Part shown: positions 27,414-37,393 of the stretch, piece after piece | How the letters are laid out: each line of letters opens with the position of its first letter | Position numbering within the stretch: position 1 is the stretch's first letter | Origin: Marinobacter psychrophilus | Lineage (GTDB): Bacteria; Pseudomonadota; Gammaproteobacteria; Pseudomonadales; Oleiphilaceae | Assembly: GCF_001043175.1 (NCBI RefSeq) | Contig: NZ_CP011494.1 | Location: 3,038,001-3,102,000, forward strand | Length of the DNA: 64,000 nt | Direction: 5' to 3' | The notes under the pieces: model-generated | Database searches by the model: none | Seen by the model: the letters and a program-made list of their open reading frames with translations, nothing else | What the model was told of the DNA's origin: nothing | Translations under genes and position numbers: made by a program

Positions 27414-28739
27414 TCACTGTGCCGCCGACTCAGCGCGACTGACCCGCCAGATGATATTGCCCACATCATCCGCCACTAAAAGGCCACCCTGCTTGTCGAT
27501 AACAACGCCCACAGGACGCCCCTGGGCTTTGTCGTCAGCGTTGATGAACCCGGTGAGTATATCGACCGGCTGACCATCAGGCTCACCATCGGTGAAAGGA
27601 ACAAAAATGACTTTATAACCACTGCGGGGTTTGCGGTTCCAGGAGCCGTGCTGGCCCACAAACATGCCGTTTTTAAATTGCTCGGGCAACGTGTTGCCCT
27701 CGGCGGCCGTTAGCCCCAGTGAAGCGGTGTGCGGCCCGAGGGCGTAATCGGGCTTGATAGCCCGGGCCACTTTCGCCGGGTGTTGCGGTTTTACCCTCTC
27801 ATCCACATTCTGGCCAAAATAGCTGAAGGGCCAACCGAAGAAACCACCATCCGCCACCGATGTCATGTAATCCGGCACTAGGTCACTGCCAAGCAGGTCA
27901 CGCTCATTGACAGCAACCCAGAGCTCGCCGCTTTCCGGCTGCCAGGCCATACCCACCGGATTGCGTAGGCCAGTGGCAAATTCGCGGTGCTGACCGGTTT
28001 CGGGGTCGATTTCCCAAATGGATGCACGACCTTCCTCATTCTCAAGACCGTTTTCGCCGATATTACTGTTCGACCCCACACCGACGTAAAGCTTGCTGCC
28101 ATCCGGGCTGGCAATCATGCTCTTGGTCCAGTGATGATTGATCTTGCCGGCTGGCAGATCGGTAACTTTGGTGCCTTCGGCGGTGATGCGTGTCTGGCCC
28201 GTCTTGTAGGGAAAACGCATGACGGCGTTCGTGTTGGCAACGTAGAAGTCGTTCCCGATCAGAGCCATACCAAACGGAGAGTGCAGGTCTTTAAGTAGCG
28301 TCGAACGTTTGTCGGCTACGCCGTCACCATCACTGTCACGCAGCAGAGTAATCCTGTCGGCGCTGGGAACAGTGGCACCGGCATCGTCCATGATCATTCT
28401 CGTGATCCAGCCACGAATACCTTGATGACTGTCCGGGTTCGGCTGGGCATTGGTTTCGGCAACCAGCACATCACCATTGGGTAGCACATAGAGCCAGCGG
28501 GGATGTTCCAGATTGTCTGCGAAGGCGACCACCCGGGTTCCCGCAACGGCATCGGGTTTTCCGCTGGAAGGCCAGCCGGTGGCTTTGGCAATATTGACGG
28601 TGGGAATCAGGGACTCGCTCGGACTGGGCAATACCGGATCAGGGCCGGTTCCCTCGGCAACGGAGAACTGAGCTGTATTCCCGCAGGCAGTAAGCGTGAG
28701 TATCAGGCCGATAGGTAATAACAGGTGACGCTGTTTCAT
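27414..28739 (-). CDS. PQQ-dependent sugar dehydrogenase-like lipoprotein
   Basis: This 441-residue protein begins [21 protein letters not shown], a lipoprotein signal with the lipobox Cys at about residue 19. It then shows a beta-propeller of the soluble aldose/sorbosone dehydrogenase type: [77 protein letters not shown] and [25 protein letters not shown]. Such enzymes oxidise sugars or alcohols in the periplasm using PQQ. The longest frame starts at 28934 but the lipobox and the GGAG nine bases upstream favour the ATG at 28739. No PQQ biosynthesis genes are in the window. Confidence 0.88.
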   Translation of the reverse strand: MKQRHLLLPIGLILTLTACGNTAQFSVAEGTGPDPVLPSPSESLIPTVNIAKATGWPSSGKPDAVAGTRVVAFADNLEHPRWLYVLPNGDVLVAETNAQPNPDSHQGIRGWITRMIMDDAGATVPSADRITLLRDSDGDGVADKRSTLLKDLHSPFGMALIGNDFYVANTNAVMRFPYKTGQTRITAEGTKVTDLPAGKINHHWTKSMIASPDGSKLYVGVGSNSNIGENGLENEEGRASIWEIDPETGQHREFATGLRNPVGMAWQPESGELWVAVNERDLLGSDLVPDYMTSVADGGFFGWPFSYFGQNVDERVKPQHPAKVARAIKPDYALGPHTASLGLTAAEGNTLPEQFKNGMFVGQHGSWNRKPRSGYKVIFVPFTDGEPDGQPVDILTGFINADDKAQGRPVGVVIDKQGGLLVADDVGNIIWRVSRAESAAQ

Positions 28740-28897
28740 ACTCATAAACTCCAAAATCAGAACAACCAGAGCGTAGGCCGATTTCGCTGTCACTGCGAGA
28801 GACTTCCGACGTTTATTGACTGACTTGGTACCGAACTTTTCGTGCTCACCCAGGTTCTGGGTGTCATCCTGCGCTTTGCATTTTTGCCATTGAGCCA

Positions 28898-28924
28898 TAA
28901 AAAAGGGAGGCGCGAAGGCCTCCC
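28898..28924 (-). terminator. Rho-independent terminator of the phasin gene
   Basis: A 7-bp stem GGGAGGC/GCCTCCC with a 6-base loop is followed by six T residues on the minus strand, about 20 bases after the phasin stop codon. Confidence 0.88.
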
Positions 28925-28945
28925 AAGGACACACAATTATTTCTA

Positions 28946-29365
28946 TCAGACAGAAGCAGTAGTGGTTGTCTTCTTGGCCGGGCTTTTCGCAGCAGTCTGC
29001 TTTCCGGTGTTGACTTTTTGCTTGGCAGACTTCGCCAAGCTGGTCACATCATCAGCGATGTCAGATACAACTTCAGCAACCGCATCGGTGCCGTCAGCTG
29101 CTTCTTTCTCAAGCTTTGACAGGATGTCGGCAGCGAAACTACCCATCCGCAAGTTCAGACTGCGAAGCTGGCTGAACAGCGTTTCACTGTAGCCAAAATA
29201 GTGTTCGCGCAATGATTTAACGCTGTATTCGCGAGCGCCAGATTCCAGTTTCTCAGCGTACTCGAAAGGCTTGGCAGACAACTTTTTCTGTTGCGCTTCT
29301 GCAGCATTGATACCTTTCTCGACAATTTCCTGAATCTGTTGCTGATATGTTTTGAGTTTACCCAT
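28946..29365 (-). CDS. Phasin family protein (polyhydroxyalkanoate granule-associated)
   Basis: This 139-residue, largely helical protein resembles phasins that coat PHA storage granules: [47 protein letters not shown], followed by a coiled-coil-like acidic segment and a Lys/Ala/Thr-rich tail ([16 protein letters not shown]). AGGAG precedes the ATG. A terminator follows, so it is monocistronic. No PHA synthase is nearby. Family assignment is by composition and pattern, thus somewhat less certain. Confidence 0.75.
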   Translation of the reverse strand: MGKLKTYQQQIQEIVEKGINAAEAQQKKLSAKPFEYAEKLESGAREYSVKSLREHYFGYSETLFSQLRSLNLRMGSFAADILSKLEKEAADGTDAVAEVVSDIADDVTSLAKSAKQKVNTGKQTAAKSPAKKTTTTASV

Positions 29366-29557
29366 TTTAAATCTCCTGATTGCTAATGATCGCTTTGATT
29401 AAAGTAGGGTTCACCAAGCGAATTTGTCGACTAAAGTTCGTCGAACTTCGAACTCACTACCAACGATACGGTGAAAAATTAGAGTGTTCATACTAGATCG
29501 CAAAAAAATTGGAAAAGAAAAACAGTTTTATCATTCTGGATCGCGTTGAATCGGACG

Positions 29558-30505
29558 CTACGCCGTCAATAACTCCAGAAAGTGGCTGTACAGCCCGATA
29601 CCAATCAATACGTTAAACGGAAAAGTCACACCAAGAGAAGCCAGCATCGCCAGCCCGATATCCGCTTCTGGAATGGCGTGCCTTATCGCTACCGGCGCGG
29701 CAATATAAGAAGCGCTGGCGGTAAGGGCGCCTAAAATCACAACCGTTCCGGTCTCCAGGCCCAGCCACAAACCGACTAAGAGCCCTGGCACGGAAAGGAT
29801 CGGGGGCATACACAGTGCAAAAGCAATCAAACGCCAATGTCGAAGCTGAACCTTGCGCAGTGTTTCCGCCGCAACCAGACCCATTTCCAGCAAGAACAGC
29901 GAAAGCACCAGGGAAAAAGCACCCGTTAGCGGCGCCGTAACACCATCACCGTTATCAGGCCCGTAAAGAATGCCGATAACCACGCCTCCCACCAGCAAAA
30001 CCACGCTTCTGTTAGTGAGGGTTTCCTGCCACATGGGTGTACCTGTGCTGCTTGTTTGAACCGCATCCTGGGTGTAGCGCCGATACAGCCACAGGCCGGT
30101 AAGAATCGCTGGCAACTCCAACAGCACCAAATACAAGGTAACCTGCCCGTCAGTCGCCAACCCCCGGGACTCAACCCAGGCCAACGCCACTGCGAAAGTA
30201 CCCGCGCTGACAGATCCATAATGGGCGCAAAAGCTGGCGGCATCCGCCACATTCAAGCGCACAAGGTAGCGGAGCATCGGAAACAGCGCCAAGGGAATGG
30301 CGAAGCCCAACGCCATAATCGCCAGAACTTGCGTAACCAGACCCCAATGAAGATTGCCATGCAGAGCCATGCCGCCCTTGAGGCCTATGGTCAGCATTAA
30401 CAGAAGACTGAGAATATCGTAAACGGCTTTCGGGATCGTCAGGTCAGAGCGAAGGGCTCCCGCGATTACTCCAAGCAAGAAGAACATCACGATGATGTCA
30501 GGCAT
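29558..30505 (-). CDS. sbtA: SbtA-type sodium-dependent bicarbonate transporter
   Basis: This 315-residue membrane protein has about ten hydrophobic segments and the SbtA/DUF897 landmarks FFLLGVIAGALRSDLTIPKAVYDILSLLLMLTIGLKGG near the start, FCAHYGSVSAGTFAVAL in the middle and SASYIAAPVAIRHAIPEADIGLAMLASLGVTFPFNVLIGI near the end. Cyanobacterial SbtA imports HCO3- with Na+; proteobacterial homologues are presumed to do the same. No SbtB-type PII partner gene is adjacent. Confidence 0.9.
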   Translation of the reverse strand: MPDIIVMFFLLGVIAGALRSDLTIPKAVYDILSLLLMLTIGLKGGMALHGNLHWGLVTQVLAIMALGFAIPLALFPMLRYLVRLNVADAASFCAHYGSVSAGTFAVALAWVESRGLATDGQVTLYLVLLELPAILTGLWLYRRYTQDAVQTSSTGTPMWQETLTNRSVVLLVGGVVIGILYGPDNGDGVTAPLTGAFSLVLSLFLLEMGLVAAETLRKVQLRHWRLIAFALCMPPILSVPGLLVGLWLGLETGTVVILGALTASASYIAAPVAIRHAIPEADIGLAMLASLGVTFPFNVLIGIGLYSHFLELLTA

Positions 30506-30681
30506 GAATCAAACGCTCCGGTGAATCGGCATAGGGGCAATAGAATAGCTGATCAACCTGCGTGTCGATAACTTTTACACTGTGATGCGGCCCTCATAAC
30601 CAATACCTGTCCTACCGGCCCTCATACATCGAATTTTTTGACACCCAAATTTAGTCCCGGAACCGGGTTGTTGCAGGTTTT

Positions 30682-31239
30682 CTACGTGCCCGGCTCTTTT
30701 GCTTTCTCGAAAGCCTCGGGGTAACGCCGTTTCATTTTCGCCAGCCGGTATATGGTAATGAAGTTAACGATCAACACCATGGCTTCCGCCAGCGTTCCGC
30801 CCACCGAACCTATAGCAATATTGTTCAGCATCCAGGCAACCGCGGCGGCAGCCAGCATCAGCCGCATGGGAATGCCCCTGAGCATGAACATGCCCAGGGT
30901 GCCGAAAATAGCCGCCGCAATGGCGAAAAAATCTACCGGGCTGCGCCAGGTTAGTAGCGCAGCCAACAGATTGACCCCCAATACCGCCAGCATCACCTGC
31001 CAGCTGCCCATATAACGCCGCGCCAGCATAATGCGGCCGATCACCAGCAAGCTCAGGGTCGCCGCCGTCCAGCTACCAAACAGCGCAAACTGCAACGCAA
31101 AGGCCACATTCGCCGCAATTAACAGCACCATCAGCCGGTCATCGTGCTTGCTGGTAAAGCCGACAATGCAGAAGCCCAGCGCAATAAGGCTGACAATCTG
31201 GCCCGCCAGGTCTGTGTAACTCATTTCCTCGAACATCAT
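30682..31239 (-). CDS. YgjV-like inner membrane protein
   Basis: This 185-residue protein has about six membrane segments (IVSLIALGFCIVGFTSKHDDRLMVLLIAANVAFALQFALFGSWTAATLSLLVIGRIMLARRY) matching the YgjV family of uncharacterised bacterial inner-membrane proteins. The start could be any of three closely spaced ATGs (31239, 31236, 31224); none has a clear ribosome binding site except a GAGG close to the third. A fragment with a similar core lies at 36393-36455. Function unknown. Confidence 0.82.
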   Translation of the reverse strand: MMFEEMSYTDLAGQIVSLIALGFCIVGFTSKHDDRLMVLLIAANVAFALQFALFGSWTAATLSLLVIGRIMLARRYMGSWQVMLAVLGVNLLAALLTWRSPVDFFAIAAAIFGTLGMFMLRGIPMRLMLAAAAVAWMLNNIAIGSVGGTLAEAMVLIVNFITIYRLAKMKRRYPEAFEKAKEPGT

Positions 31240-31330
31240 CAGAGTTTACGGCACAAGCACAATCGAAAGAAGCCAGCCAAAAAACCCGGACCTGCATTCC
31301 TTCTGAGTTCCGCAAGCCCACGTAAAGGTG

Positions 31331-31783
31331 TCAAGCCAGCGCGGCCCGCACCTTCTTGCCCAGATGACCCATATCGACCCGACCAAGTACCTGAGGGCGC
31401 AGCTCGTTCATCACTTGCCCCATGCTCTGCATTCCCTGAGCATCAGTTGAGCTAATGGCCGCACGGATAAGGCCATCCAGGTCGTCCTCAGTCAGGGCGG
31501 CGGGCATGAACTCCTCAATAACCAGCATTTCTGCCCGCTCGATGTCGCCCAACTCCTTGCGACCGGCATCGTCGTATTGACTTGCGGAATCGCGGCGCTG
31601 TTTAAGCATTTTGTCCAGCACCTTTAGAACGTCGTCGTCATTCACCTCGCGGCGTTCATCAATCTCGATCTGCTTGACCGCGGCCTGAACCAACCGCAAG
31701 GTGCCAAGCCGAAATTTTTCCCTATTCCGCATCGCGTCTTTTACCGCGTTGCTTAATTGTTCCTTGAGTGATAATTCCGCCAT
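31331..31783 (-). CDS. GatB/YqeY domain-containing protein
   Basis: This 150-residue YqeY-family protein (LKEQLSNAVKDAMRNREKFRLGTLRLVQAAVKQIEIDERREVNDDDVLKVLDKMLKQRRDSASQYDDAGR...LGRVDMGHLGKKVRAAL) is homologous to the tail domain of the GatB amidotransferase subunit. The full two-part family pattern is present. It may act on or bind charged tRNA, although its role is not established. It is usually near rpsU/dnaG; here it is beside ygjV and ppk2 instead. Confidence 0.92.
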   Translation of the reverse strand: MAELSLKEQLSNAVKDAMRNREKFRLGTLRLVQAAVKQIEIDERREVNDDDVLKVLDKMLKQRRDSASQYDDAGRKELGDIERAEMLVIEEFMPAALTEDDLDGLIRAAISSTDAQGMQSMGQVMNELRPQVLGRVDMGHLGKKVRAALA

Positions 31784-31914
31784 GGTTGAGCGCCTGTTCC
31801 ATAAGTTAAGGGGACTAGTTTCGCATTAAACGAAGAAGAAGGTATGTTTGTCATCACTAAATTAGAGGCTACGAAGACTTTGACAAATCAAAGCCCAACG
31901 GCCGTCGAAAGCCC

Positions 31915-32745
31915 TCAATACAAACGATCGATATAAGACTCGTGGGGCTTCGCCGTGCGGTTGTCGTCATGCGACCATTCGCGCGGAGGCAGGTCGGGGA
32001 CCGGCGGCAGGTCGCGGCTATAATCGAATTGCTCCAGCAGATTGCTGATACAGTTCAATCGGGCATGGCGCTTAACATCGGCGTCTACCATCCGCCACGG
32101 TGCGTATGGCAGGTCCGTGTAACGCAGCATGTCGTCCTTGGCCCCTGAATACTCGGCCCACAGCTCGCGCGACTTGAGATCCATCGGGGAGATTTTCCAG
32201 CGCTTAGCAGGATCGGCGGCACGCGCCTGAAAGCGCTGTTCCTGAACTTCCTCGCTGACCGAGAACCAGTACTTCAGCAGGATAATGCCTTCCTCGACAA
32301 GCATGTGCTCGAATTCGGGGCAGGTGTGCATGAACAGCTCGACCTCCTCGGCCGAAGCGAACCCCATCACCCGTTCAACGCCCGCACGGTTGTACCAGGA
32401 GCGGTCAAACAGCACCATCTCCCCGGCCGCCGGCAAGTGGGCCACGTATCGCTGAAAGTACCACTGGCTACGCTCGCGATCGGACGGTTTGCCAAGTGCG
32501 ACCGTGCGCACAACGCGAGGATTCGTCTTCTCAGTAATGCGTTTGATGGTTCCGCCTTTGCCGGCGGCGTCGCGTCCCTCGAACAAGACCACAATGCGCA
32601 GGCCTTCGTCGGTAATGGTGCGTTGGAGCTTGGCCAACTCCTCCTCCAATCGCGCCAGTTCCTTCTCGTAGATTTCCTTCTTCAATATACCGTGCTTATC
32701 GTAAGCATCGTCGCTGAAGCGGCGACTCGGCGACAATAGCTGCAT
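31915..32745 (-). CDS. ppk2: Polyphosphate kinase 2 family protein
   Basis: PPK2 transfers phosphate between polyphosphate and nucleoside di- or monophosphates. The 276-residue protein has Walker A FEGRDAAGKGGTIKRI (residues 55-70), the lid region around PSDRERSQWYFQRYVAHLPAAGEM and Walker B VLFDRSWYNRAGVERVMGF. Its length fits single-domain class I enzymes. The ATG at 32745 has GAGG close upstream; the longer frame to 32889 would overlap the start of the divergent Na/Pi transporter. The divergent pairing with a phosphate transporter suggests joint phosphate handling. Confidence 0.93.
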   Translation of the reverse strand: MQLLSPSRRFSDDAYDKHGILKKEIYEKELARLEEELAKLQRTITDEGLRIVVLFEGRDAAGKGGTIKRITEKTNPRVVRTVALGKPSDRERSQWYFQRYVAHLPAAGEMVLFDRSWYNRAGVERVMGFASAEEVELFMHTCPEFEHMLVEEGIILLKYWFSVSEEVQEQRFQARAADPAKRWKISPMDLKSRELWAEYSGAKDDMLRYTDLPYAPWRMVDADVKRHARLNCISNLLEQFDYSRDLPPVPDLPPREWSHDDNRTAKPHESYIDRLY

Positions 32746-32908
32746 GCGGCCTCTCCAGATTAACTGCCCGGCTTTGTAAGCCGTGAGCTTACTTACATTA
32801 CAGAAATGTGACAAAATAAAATACATCATAGAACTCTTGCCGTACCGATGGTTTTGCGCCCTGACTGCACGGAATCGAACCCGCACCAACCGCGGGAAAG
32901 GTAAGCCA

Positions 32909-34717
32909 ATGAACTACCGCCAACTCGTCTTCGCCGGAATACTCAGCTTTCTGGCTTTTGCGCTCTGGGCGAGCCCCGAGTTCAAACACATTGCCGCCGG
33001 GGTTGCGATCTTCCTGTTTGGCATGCTCTCGCTCGAAAACGGGTTCCGCCAATTCACCGGCGGATTTCTGGAGAATGTGCTGCGCCGAACAACAGATACG
33101 ATTCCGAAGAGTCTCGGTTTTGGCATCGTCAGTACCGCTATTATGCAATCCAGCTCCCTGGTATCGGTCATCACAATATCGTTCGTGAGCGCCGGCCTGC
33201 TCCCCCTGATCACCGGCATCGGCATCATTTTCGGAGCCAACCTGGGCACCACAACCGGCGCATGGCTGTTCGCCACCATCGGCATGAAAATGAGCCTCTC
33301 GGCCTTCGCGCTGCCCATGCTCGTCTTCGGCGTGGTGCTGAATTTCCAGCAACCCCGCGCACTGAAAGCCATCGGCGCAATTCTGGCCGGTCTGGGGTTT
33401 CTGTTTCTCGGCATCGATTTCATGAAGGAGGGGTTCGTAAGCTACCAGTCGGCGATCGATCTGCGTGAATATGCGATGACGGGCATCACAGGACTGCTCA
33501 TTTATACGGGGCTCGGAGTTCTGGCGACGGTCATCATGCAGTCGAGCCACGCAACGCTGGCTCTAACCCTGGCCGGCCTGGCCACCGGCCAGATAACCTA
33601 CGAGAACGCCCTCGCCCTGGCTATCGGTGCCAATATCGGCACAACGGTGACCGCACTGACCGGCGGTCTTGGCGCGAATATCGTCGGCAAGCGACTGGCC
33701 GGCGCCCACCTCTTGTTCAATATGGCAACGGCGGTGATCGCCTTGATACTGATCGAGCCCCTGCGCTGGTCCGTTGACCTTTTGTCGGCGCTGATGTCGA
33801 TCGCCGAAGACGATTATACGGTCAAGCTCGCCATGTTCCACACCCTGTTCAACTGTCTGGGTGTTGCCGTGATGTTGCCACTGATATCGCAGATGGCGAG
33901 CGCACTGGAGCGCTGGTTACCAGAAAAAGCGGGAGAGGCCGCGGCGGAGCCGAAGTACCTGAATCCCGCTGCGATGGACTCCCCCGATAGCGCAAACGCA
34001 GCGGTCCGCAGGGAAGTCTGGCACCTGTTCGACCAGGCCTTCGTCATTCTCGCCCATGGCCTTCACCTGCACCGTGAACAGATCCGCAACTGCGATGACC
34101 TGGAAGCAACGATCAATAACAGCCGGGAGCGCATCGACATCGACATCGACTTGGTCTATCGGCAGCGCGTCAAGCGTCTCTACAATGCCATCCTTGATTT
34201 CATTTCCGGGCGAATGACGCGAATATCGTCAGCCAGTTCCACCGAATCACTCTACCGCCTACAGCACGCCGCTGGCGAGATGGTGGAAGCCATCAAGCAC
34301 GTAAAACACCTGCGCAAGAATCTCACTGTCTACATGGTTGCGGATAACACCGCTATCCGCAGGGAATACAACGATCTGCGGCTGCGGGTCGCGATGGTGT
34401 TGCGGGAAACTCATCGGTTTTACACGGGCAAATTTGACGACGCCAGCACGGCCATACTAGAGCTCGACGAAATCGCTGTTCGTGCCCGGGTGGACCGCGA
34501 ATCCATGGTCGCGCGCGTTACGAAACTCCTCGGCGCAAAACGGATCGACTCAGCAATGGCCACTTCCCTGCTCAACGATTCTGCTTATGCCAGCGAGACA
34601 GTGGATGCTATCCTAACTGGAACGCGCGCGCTCCTGACGGCCACGGATGTGGAAGCCGCCCGGACCGCAGAAGCACTGTCTGTGAGCGATGCAGGCCAGG
34701 CAGACATCATCGTCTGA
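32909..34717 (+). CDS. Na/Pi cotransporter family protein with PhoU-like tail
   Basis: This 602-residue transporter of the PNaS (NptA/YjbB) family has two inverted repeats bearing the QSSS-type motif: STAIMQSSSLVSVITISFVSAGLL and ATVIMQSSHATLALTLAGLATG, each followed by GANLGTT or GANIGTT. A PhoU-like helical domain occupies the C-terminal 200 residues. It moves phosphate with sodium; direction could be uptake or efflux. The ATG at 32909 has AAAGG seven bases upstream; the longer frame from 32783 lacks one. It is divergent from ppk2 and followed by a small coupled-looking gene. Confidence 0.92.
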   Translation: MNYRQLVFAGILSFLAFALWASPEFKHIAAGVAIFLFGMLSLENGFRQFTGGFLENVLRRTTDTIPKSLGFGIVSTAIMQSSSLVSVITISFVSAGLLPLITGIGIIFGANLGTTTGAWLFATIGMKMSLSAFALPMLVFGVVLNFQQPRALKAIGAILAGLGFLFLGIDFMKEGFVSYQSAIDLREYAMTGITGLLIYTGLGVLATVIMQSSHATLALTLAGLATGQITYENALALAIGANIGTTVTALTGGLGANIVGKRLAGAHLLFNMATAVIALILIEPLRWSVDLLSALMSIAEDDYTVKLAMFHTLFNCLGVAVMLPLISQMASALERWLPEKAGEAAAEPKYLNPAAMDSPDSANAAVRREVWHLFDQAFVILAHGLHLHREQIRNCDDLEATINNSRERIDIDIDLVYRQRVKRLYNAILDFISGRMTRISSASSTESLYRLQHAAGEMVEAIKHVKHLRKNLTVYMVADNTAIRREYNDLRLRVAMVLRETHRFYTGKFDDASTAILELDEIAVRARVDRESMVARVTKLLGAKRIDSAMATSLLNDSAYASETVDAILTGTRALLTATDVEAARTAEALSVSDAGQADIIV

Positions 34718-34779
34718 CGCGTGATGGGGTCGTGACGGCGCCCCGACCGACCAATCTTCGAACACGGAGGATTCAGGCA

Positions 34780-35025
34780 ATGGGTTTCAAAGACTTGGTC
34801 GCAACGTTCGACGATGCGCTGCGCAGACACGACAAGGGCAATTCCCTCAAGCGCAAAGAACTGAAGCATCTCGAACAGGCACTGAAAAAAAAGCGAGCAA
34901 AATACCGCGACCGGCTGTATTCCGGCTCGTCAGAAGAAACACCTGCTCAGACCGAGGTTCGCCTACGCGTGGTCGAGGCTCAACTCGCTAAGCTGCGCGA
35001 GCTCATGGAAGAAGCATCTCTCTGA
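34780..35025 (+). CDS. Small helical protein of unknown function
   Basis: This 81-residue protein (MGFKDLVATFDDALRRHDKGNSLKRKELKHLEQALKKKRAKYRDRL...) is nearly all charged helix, probably a coiled coil. It has no signal or membrane segment. GGAGG nine bases before the ATG at 34780 supports a real gene; it lies 62 bases after the Na/Pi transporter and may be cotranscribed. Family not recognised. Confidence 0.7.
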   Translation: MGFKDLVATFDDALRRHDKGNSLKRKELKHLEQALKKKRAKYRDRLYSGSSEETPAQTEVRLRVVEAQLAKLRELMEEASL

Positions 35026-35121
35026 TGGTTAAGCGCAGCCCAGACCACTGTTGCGCCTGAAATTCCCGTATAAAAAACCGTCCATTCCAAGACGCTGTAG
35101 CGGGGCATCGTCATCCCTGCG

Positions 35122-36225
35122 TTAGCTTGGCGGGGCCACCACGTAGCGGTCCCGACCACCATTCTTCGCAGCATAGAGCGCATCATCGGCTCGCTGCAGA
35201 AATCGGGTACGGCCCTCTGTCTTATCTCCCAGCACGGCAATACCGATACTGGTGCGAAAGCTGACTTCCTCTCCCGTTGGTACCTTGAGTGTTTGATTGT
35301 GGCATCCGTCGCGCACAGCATTCGCTATCTTAACGGCCCCTGACTGATCCGTATCCGGTAGAATCACCAGAAACTCCTCACCCCCAAAGCGCCCGGCGAG
35401 GTCCATCTTACGTTTTGCGCCATCCCTGAGAATTTTGGCAAACTGTTTGAGCACCAAGTCCCCGGCAGCATGGCCGTAGTTGTCGTTGAAACTTTTGAAC
35501 TTGTCGAGGTCAAACAGCAACACCGACAGCGGCTTGTTCTGTTCGTGAGCATCCTTGATATCGCCATCCAGCTGCGCCATTACCTGGCGACGATTGGCCA
35601 GCCCGGTAAGCGGATCACGGGTCGCTTGACGGTAAAGCACCAGCAGCATGCTGAGCTGATTCACCGACGCCCAGCCTGCAATGCAGCCCAACACTGCCAA
35701 CAGCCAGAGGTCATTCAACCCATTTACCAACCCAAACTCGCCGCGCCATAGCTGGTTAACCAGCTCGACCAGAATGACAAACACCGCAAAACCAACCACT
35801 TCTACTATGGTCAAAGCGAAGATGGCCAGCATAGTAATGATCATGAAAGGAAAAAAAGCATAGCCGGCCAATATCTCTGACCCTAGACCCTGTTCAATTA
35901 ATACCCAGTTGCTCCAGGACTGGAACACCGTCAGTACCAACACCAACAGCAACAAACGCATCAGTGAAATCTCAAGCCGATAGGGATGACTGAACCAAAG
36001 CCCCAGCGCCAAACAAGACACACTGGCGACGATTCGTCCGTAAGCGATGGTGCTGCTGACGTCCTCTGGAAGTAACAGCCAGTCCACCAGAATCCACGCT
36101 GTCTGCAACACCGCCAAAATCCAGGCAATCATGCGGACGCGCGAGAACAAGCTGTAGCTTCGTGTGTGATTAAAATAGCGCGAGTGCCGGCCCGCTCTAA
36201 AGAGGTCATTCGTCATTTCAGGCAT
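35122..36225 (-). CDS. Membrane-bound diguanylate cyclase (GGDEF protein)
   Basis: This 367-residue protein has about six N-terminal membrane segments (residues 25-200) and a C-terminal GGDEF domain starting with DPLTGLANRRQVMAQLD. The active-site motif is GGEEF at residues 281-285, and an RKMD inhibitory site (RxxD) lies five residues before it, so product inhibition by c-di-GMP is expected. Metal-binding FDLDKFKSFND is intact. It likely makes c-di-GMP in response to a membrane-sensed signal. Monocistronic. Confidence 0.94.
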   Translation of the reverse strand: MPEMTNDLFRAGRHSRYFNHTRSYSLFSRVRMIAWILAVLQTAWILVDWLLLPEDVSSTIAYGRIVASVSCLALGLWFSHPYRLEISLMRLLLLVLVLTVFQSWSNWVLIEQGLGSEILAGYAFFPFMIITMLAIFALTIVEVVGFAVFVILVELVNQLWRGEFGLVNGLNDLWLLAVLGCIAGWASVNQLSMLLVLYRQATRDPLTGLANRRQVMAQLDGDIKDAHEQNKPLSVLLFDLDKFKSFNDNYGHAAGDLVLKQFAKILRDGAKRKMDLAGRFGGEEFLVILPDTDQSGAVKIANAVRDGCHNQTLKVPTGEEVSFRTSIGIAVLGDKTEGRTRFLQRADDALYAAKNGGRDRYVVAPPS

Positions 36226-36701
36226 GCCTTATCATTCCTCGTTGTCGACACGGGTTGAGTAAGTTATAAAACGTCACGTCAGCTATACCTTCCCCACGGG
36301 CATCTTCATCGTGACGTCAAACGGTAGGGGTGCGCCAATCAACCCGAGTTTCGCCAATGAAAGAGGCTTCGACAAATCAAAGCCCAACCACGGCCTAACA
36401 GGGCAAACAGCAGCGCCAAGGCCACATTTGCCACAATTATTGCGTTTATGAACAGGGTACAGTCGACGTTCTTAGCGCAGGGTATAAACAACGCTATGAT
36501 TCAGCAAGTTGTGCCGATTGTAATGCGATTCTCGGGCGAGCAAGGATTAGCTCATCCCTGCGTGGCCAACTACAAAATCTTTGGGCGCAAACCGACCTAG
36601 GAGATAATATTAATTCCGATTTATTCGCGATTTTTTAAGCAGCGCAAGACTTTTTTAATGACTATTATGCTCTGACATATAAGGCTTATCAGGAGCTTCG
36701 C
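36226..36701. other. Intergenic region with ygjV-like fragment
   Basis: This 476-bp gap separates the GGDEF gene from the first cytochrome b561 gene. It contains a short relic of a YgjV-like frame and an 18-bp sequence shared exactly with the ppk2 3' flank. Its 3' third is AT-rich and includes the likely promoter of the cytochrome gene. No complete gene seen. Confidence 0.5.
36393..36455 (-). pseudogene. Fragment resembling ygjV
   Basis: The minus strand reads LFINAIIVANVALALLFALLG, closely parallel to VLLIAANVAFALQFALFG in the intact YgjV protein encoded at 30682-31239. Only about 21 codons are recognisable. Next to it, GACAAATCAAAGCCCAAC at 36371-36388 matches exactly 31882-31899. Confidence 0.5.
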
Positions 36702-37259
36702 ATGCAACTACTGGATCGATACGTCTATCCGCACCGACTACTCCACTGGTCAGTCTCTGGTGTGGTGTTACTCTCTTTAGCCAGTGGCTTAGCGATAGGC
36801 TTTCTGGATTTTGACGGCGCCGTTGCTCTGCTAGGTAACACACTGACTGACGTACTCTACGGCGGCCACAAAACCTTGGGTGTAATGATATTACTACTGA
36901 TGACACTGCGTGTCATCACCCGCCTGGCTTTTGCAGTACCAGACCATGTACCACCCTTGAATACCTTCGAGAGAGTGGTCAGTAAAAGTGTCCAACGTTT
37001 GCTCTATTTAGCGCTGATCGCCATGCCGTTACTCGGCTGGGCAGGCACAGCCGCAGGCGGCTACCCGGTTGAGTTTTTTCTCTGGCAGTTGCCTGGGTTT
37101 ATTAGCAAGGATGAACAGCTCTCTGAACAGCTCTTTCTACTACATGAGTGGCTTAGCTGGGTTATTTTAGCATTGGTGGCGCTGCATGTGACGGGTGCGA
37201 TGTTCCATTGGAAAATCAAGCGCGATAATGTCATGAAGCGTATGAGCCTATTTGATTAG
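36702..37259 (+). CDS. Cytochrome b561 family protein (copy 1)
   Basis: This 185-residue, four-helix di-haem cytochrome b carries candidate haem-ligand histidines in YPHRLLHWSVSG (residues 10-21), YGGHKTLGV, LFLLHEWLSW and LHVTGAMFHW. Such proteins shuttle electrons between quinones and periplasmic acceptors or scavenge superoxide (CybB-like). AGGAG lies seven bases before the ATG. It is about 93 percent identical at the protein level (by visual comparison) to the gene at 38517, with a solute-binding protein gene between them in the opposite direction. Confidence 0.9.
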   Translation: MQLLDRYVYPHRLLHWSVSGVVLLSLASGLAIGFLDFDGAVALLGNTLTDVLYGGHKTLGVMILLLMTLRVITRLAFAVPDHVPPLNTFERVVSKSVQRLLYLALIAMPLLGWAGTAAGGYPVEFFLWQLPGFISKDEQLSEQLFLLHEWLSWVILALVALHVTGAMFHWKIKRDNVMKRMSLFD

Positions 37260-37393
37260 AAAATAAGATCGCGCCTCAAACCTTGCTCAAGGAACTCAGA
37301 ATCCTTTCTGCACGTTCGATGACAACATCAGTCGAATGGCCGAGTGTTGTGTAACGGCAACAATGCTTAGGCCAAATTCGACCCGAATACCAC

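Noticed and set aside
32855-32905. tRNA 3' half-like sequence (TTCGATTCC context) on the minus strand
   Set aside because: The T-arm stem does not pair and no anticodon arm or acceptor stem can be assembled around it.
32783-32908. N-terminal extension of the Na/Pi transporter and of ppk2 on the opposite strand
   Set aside because: Both longer frames overlap each other's regulatory region and lack ribosome binding sites; the internal ATGs with good sites fit family lengths.
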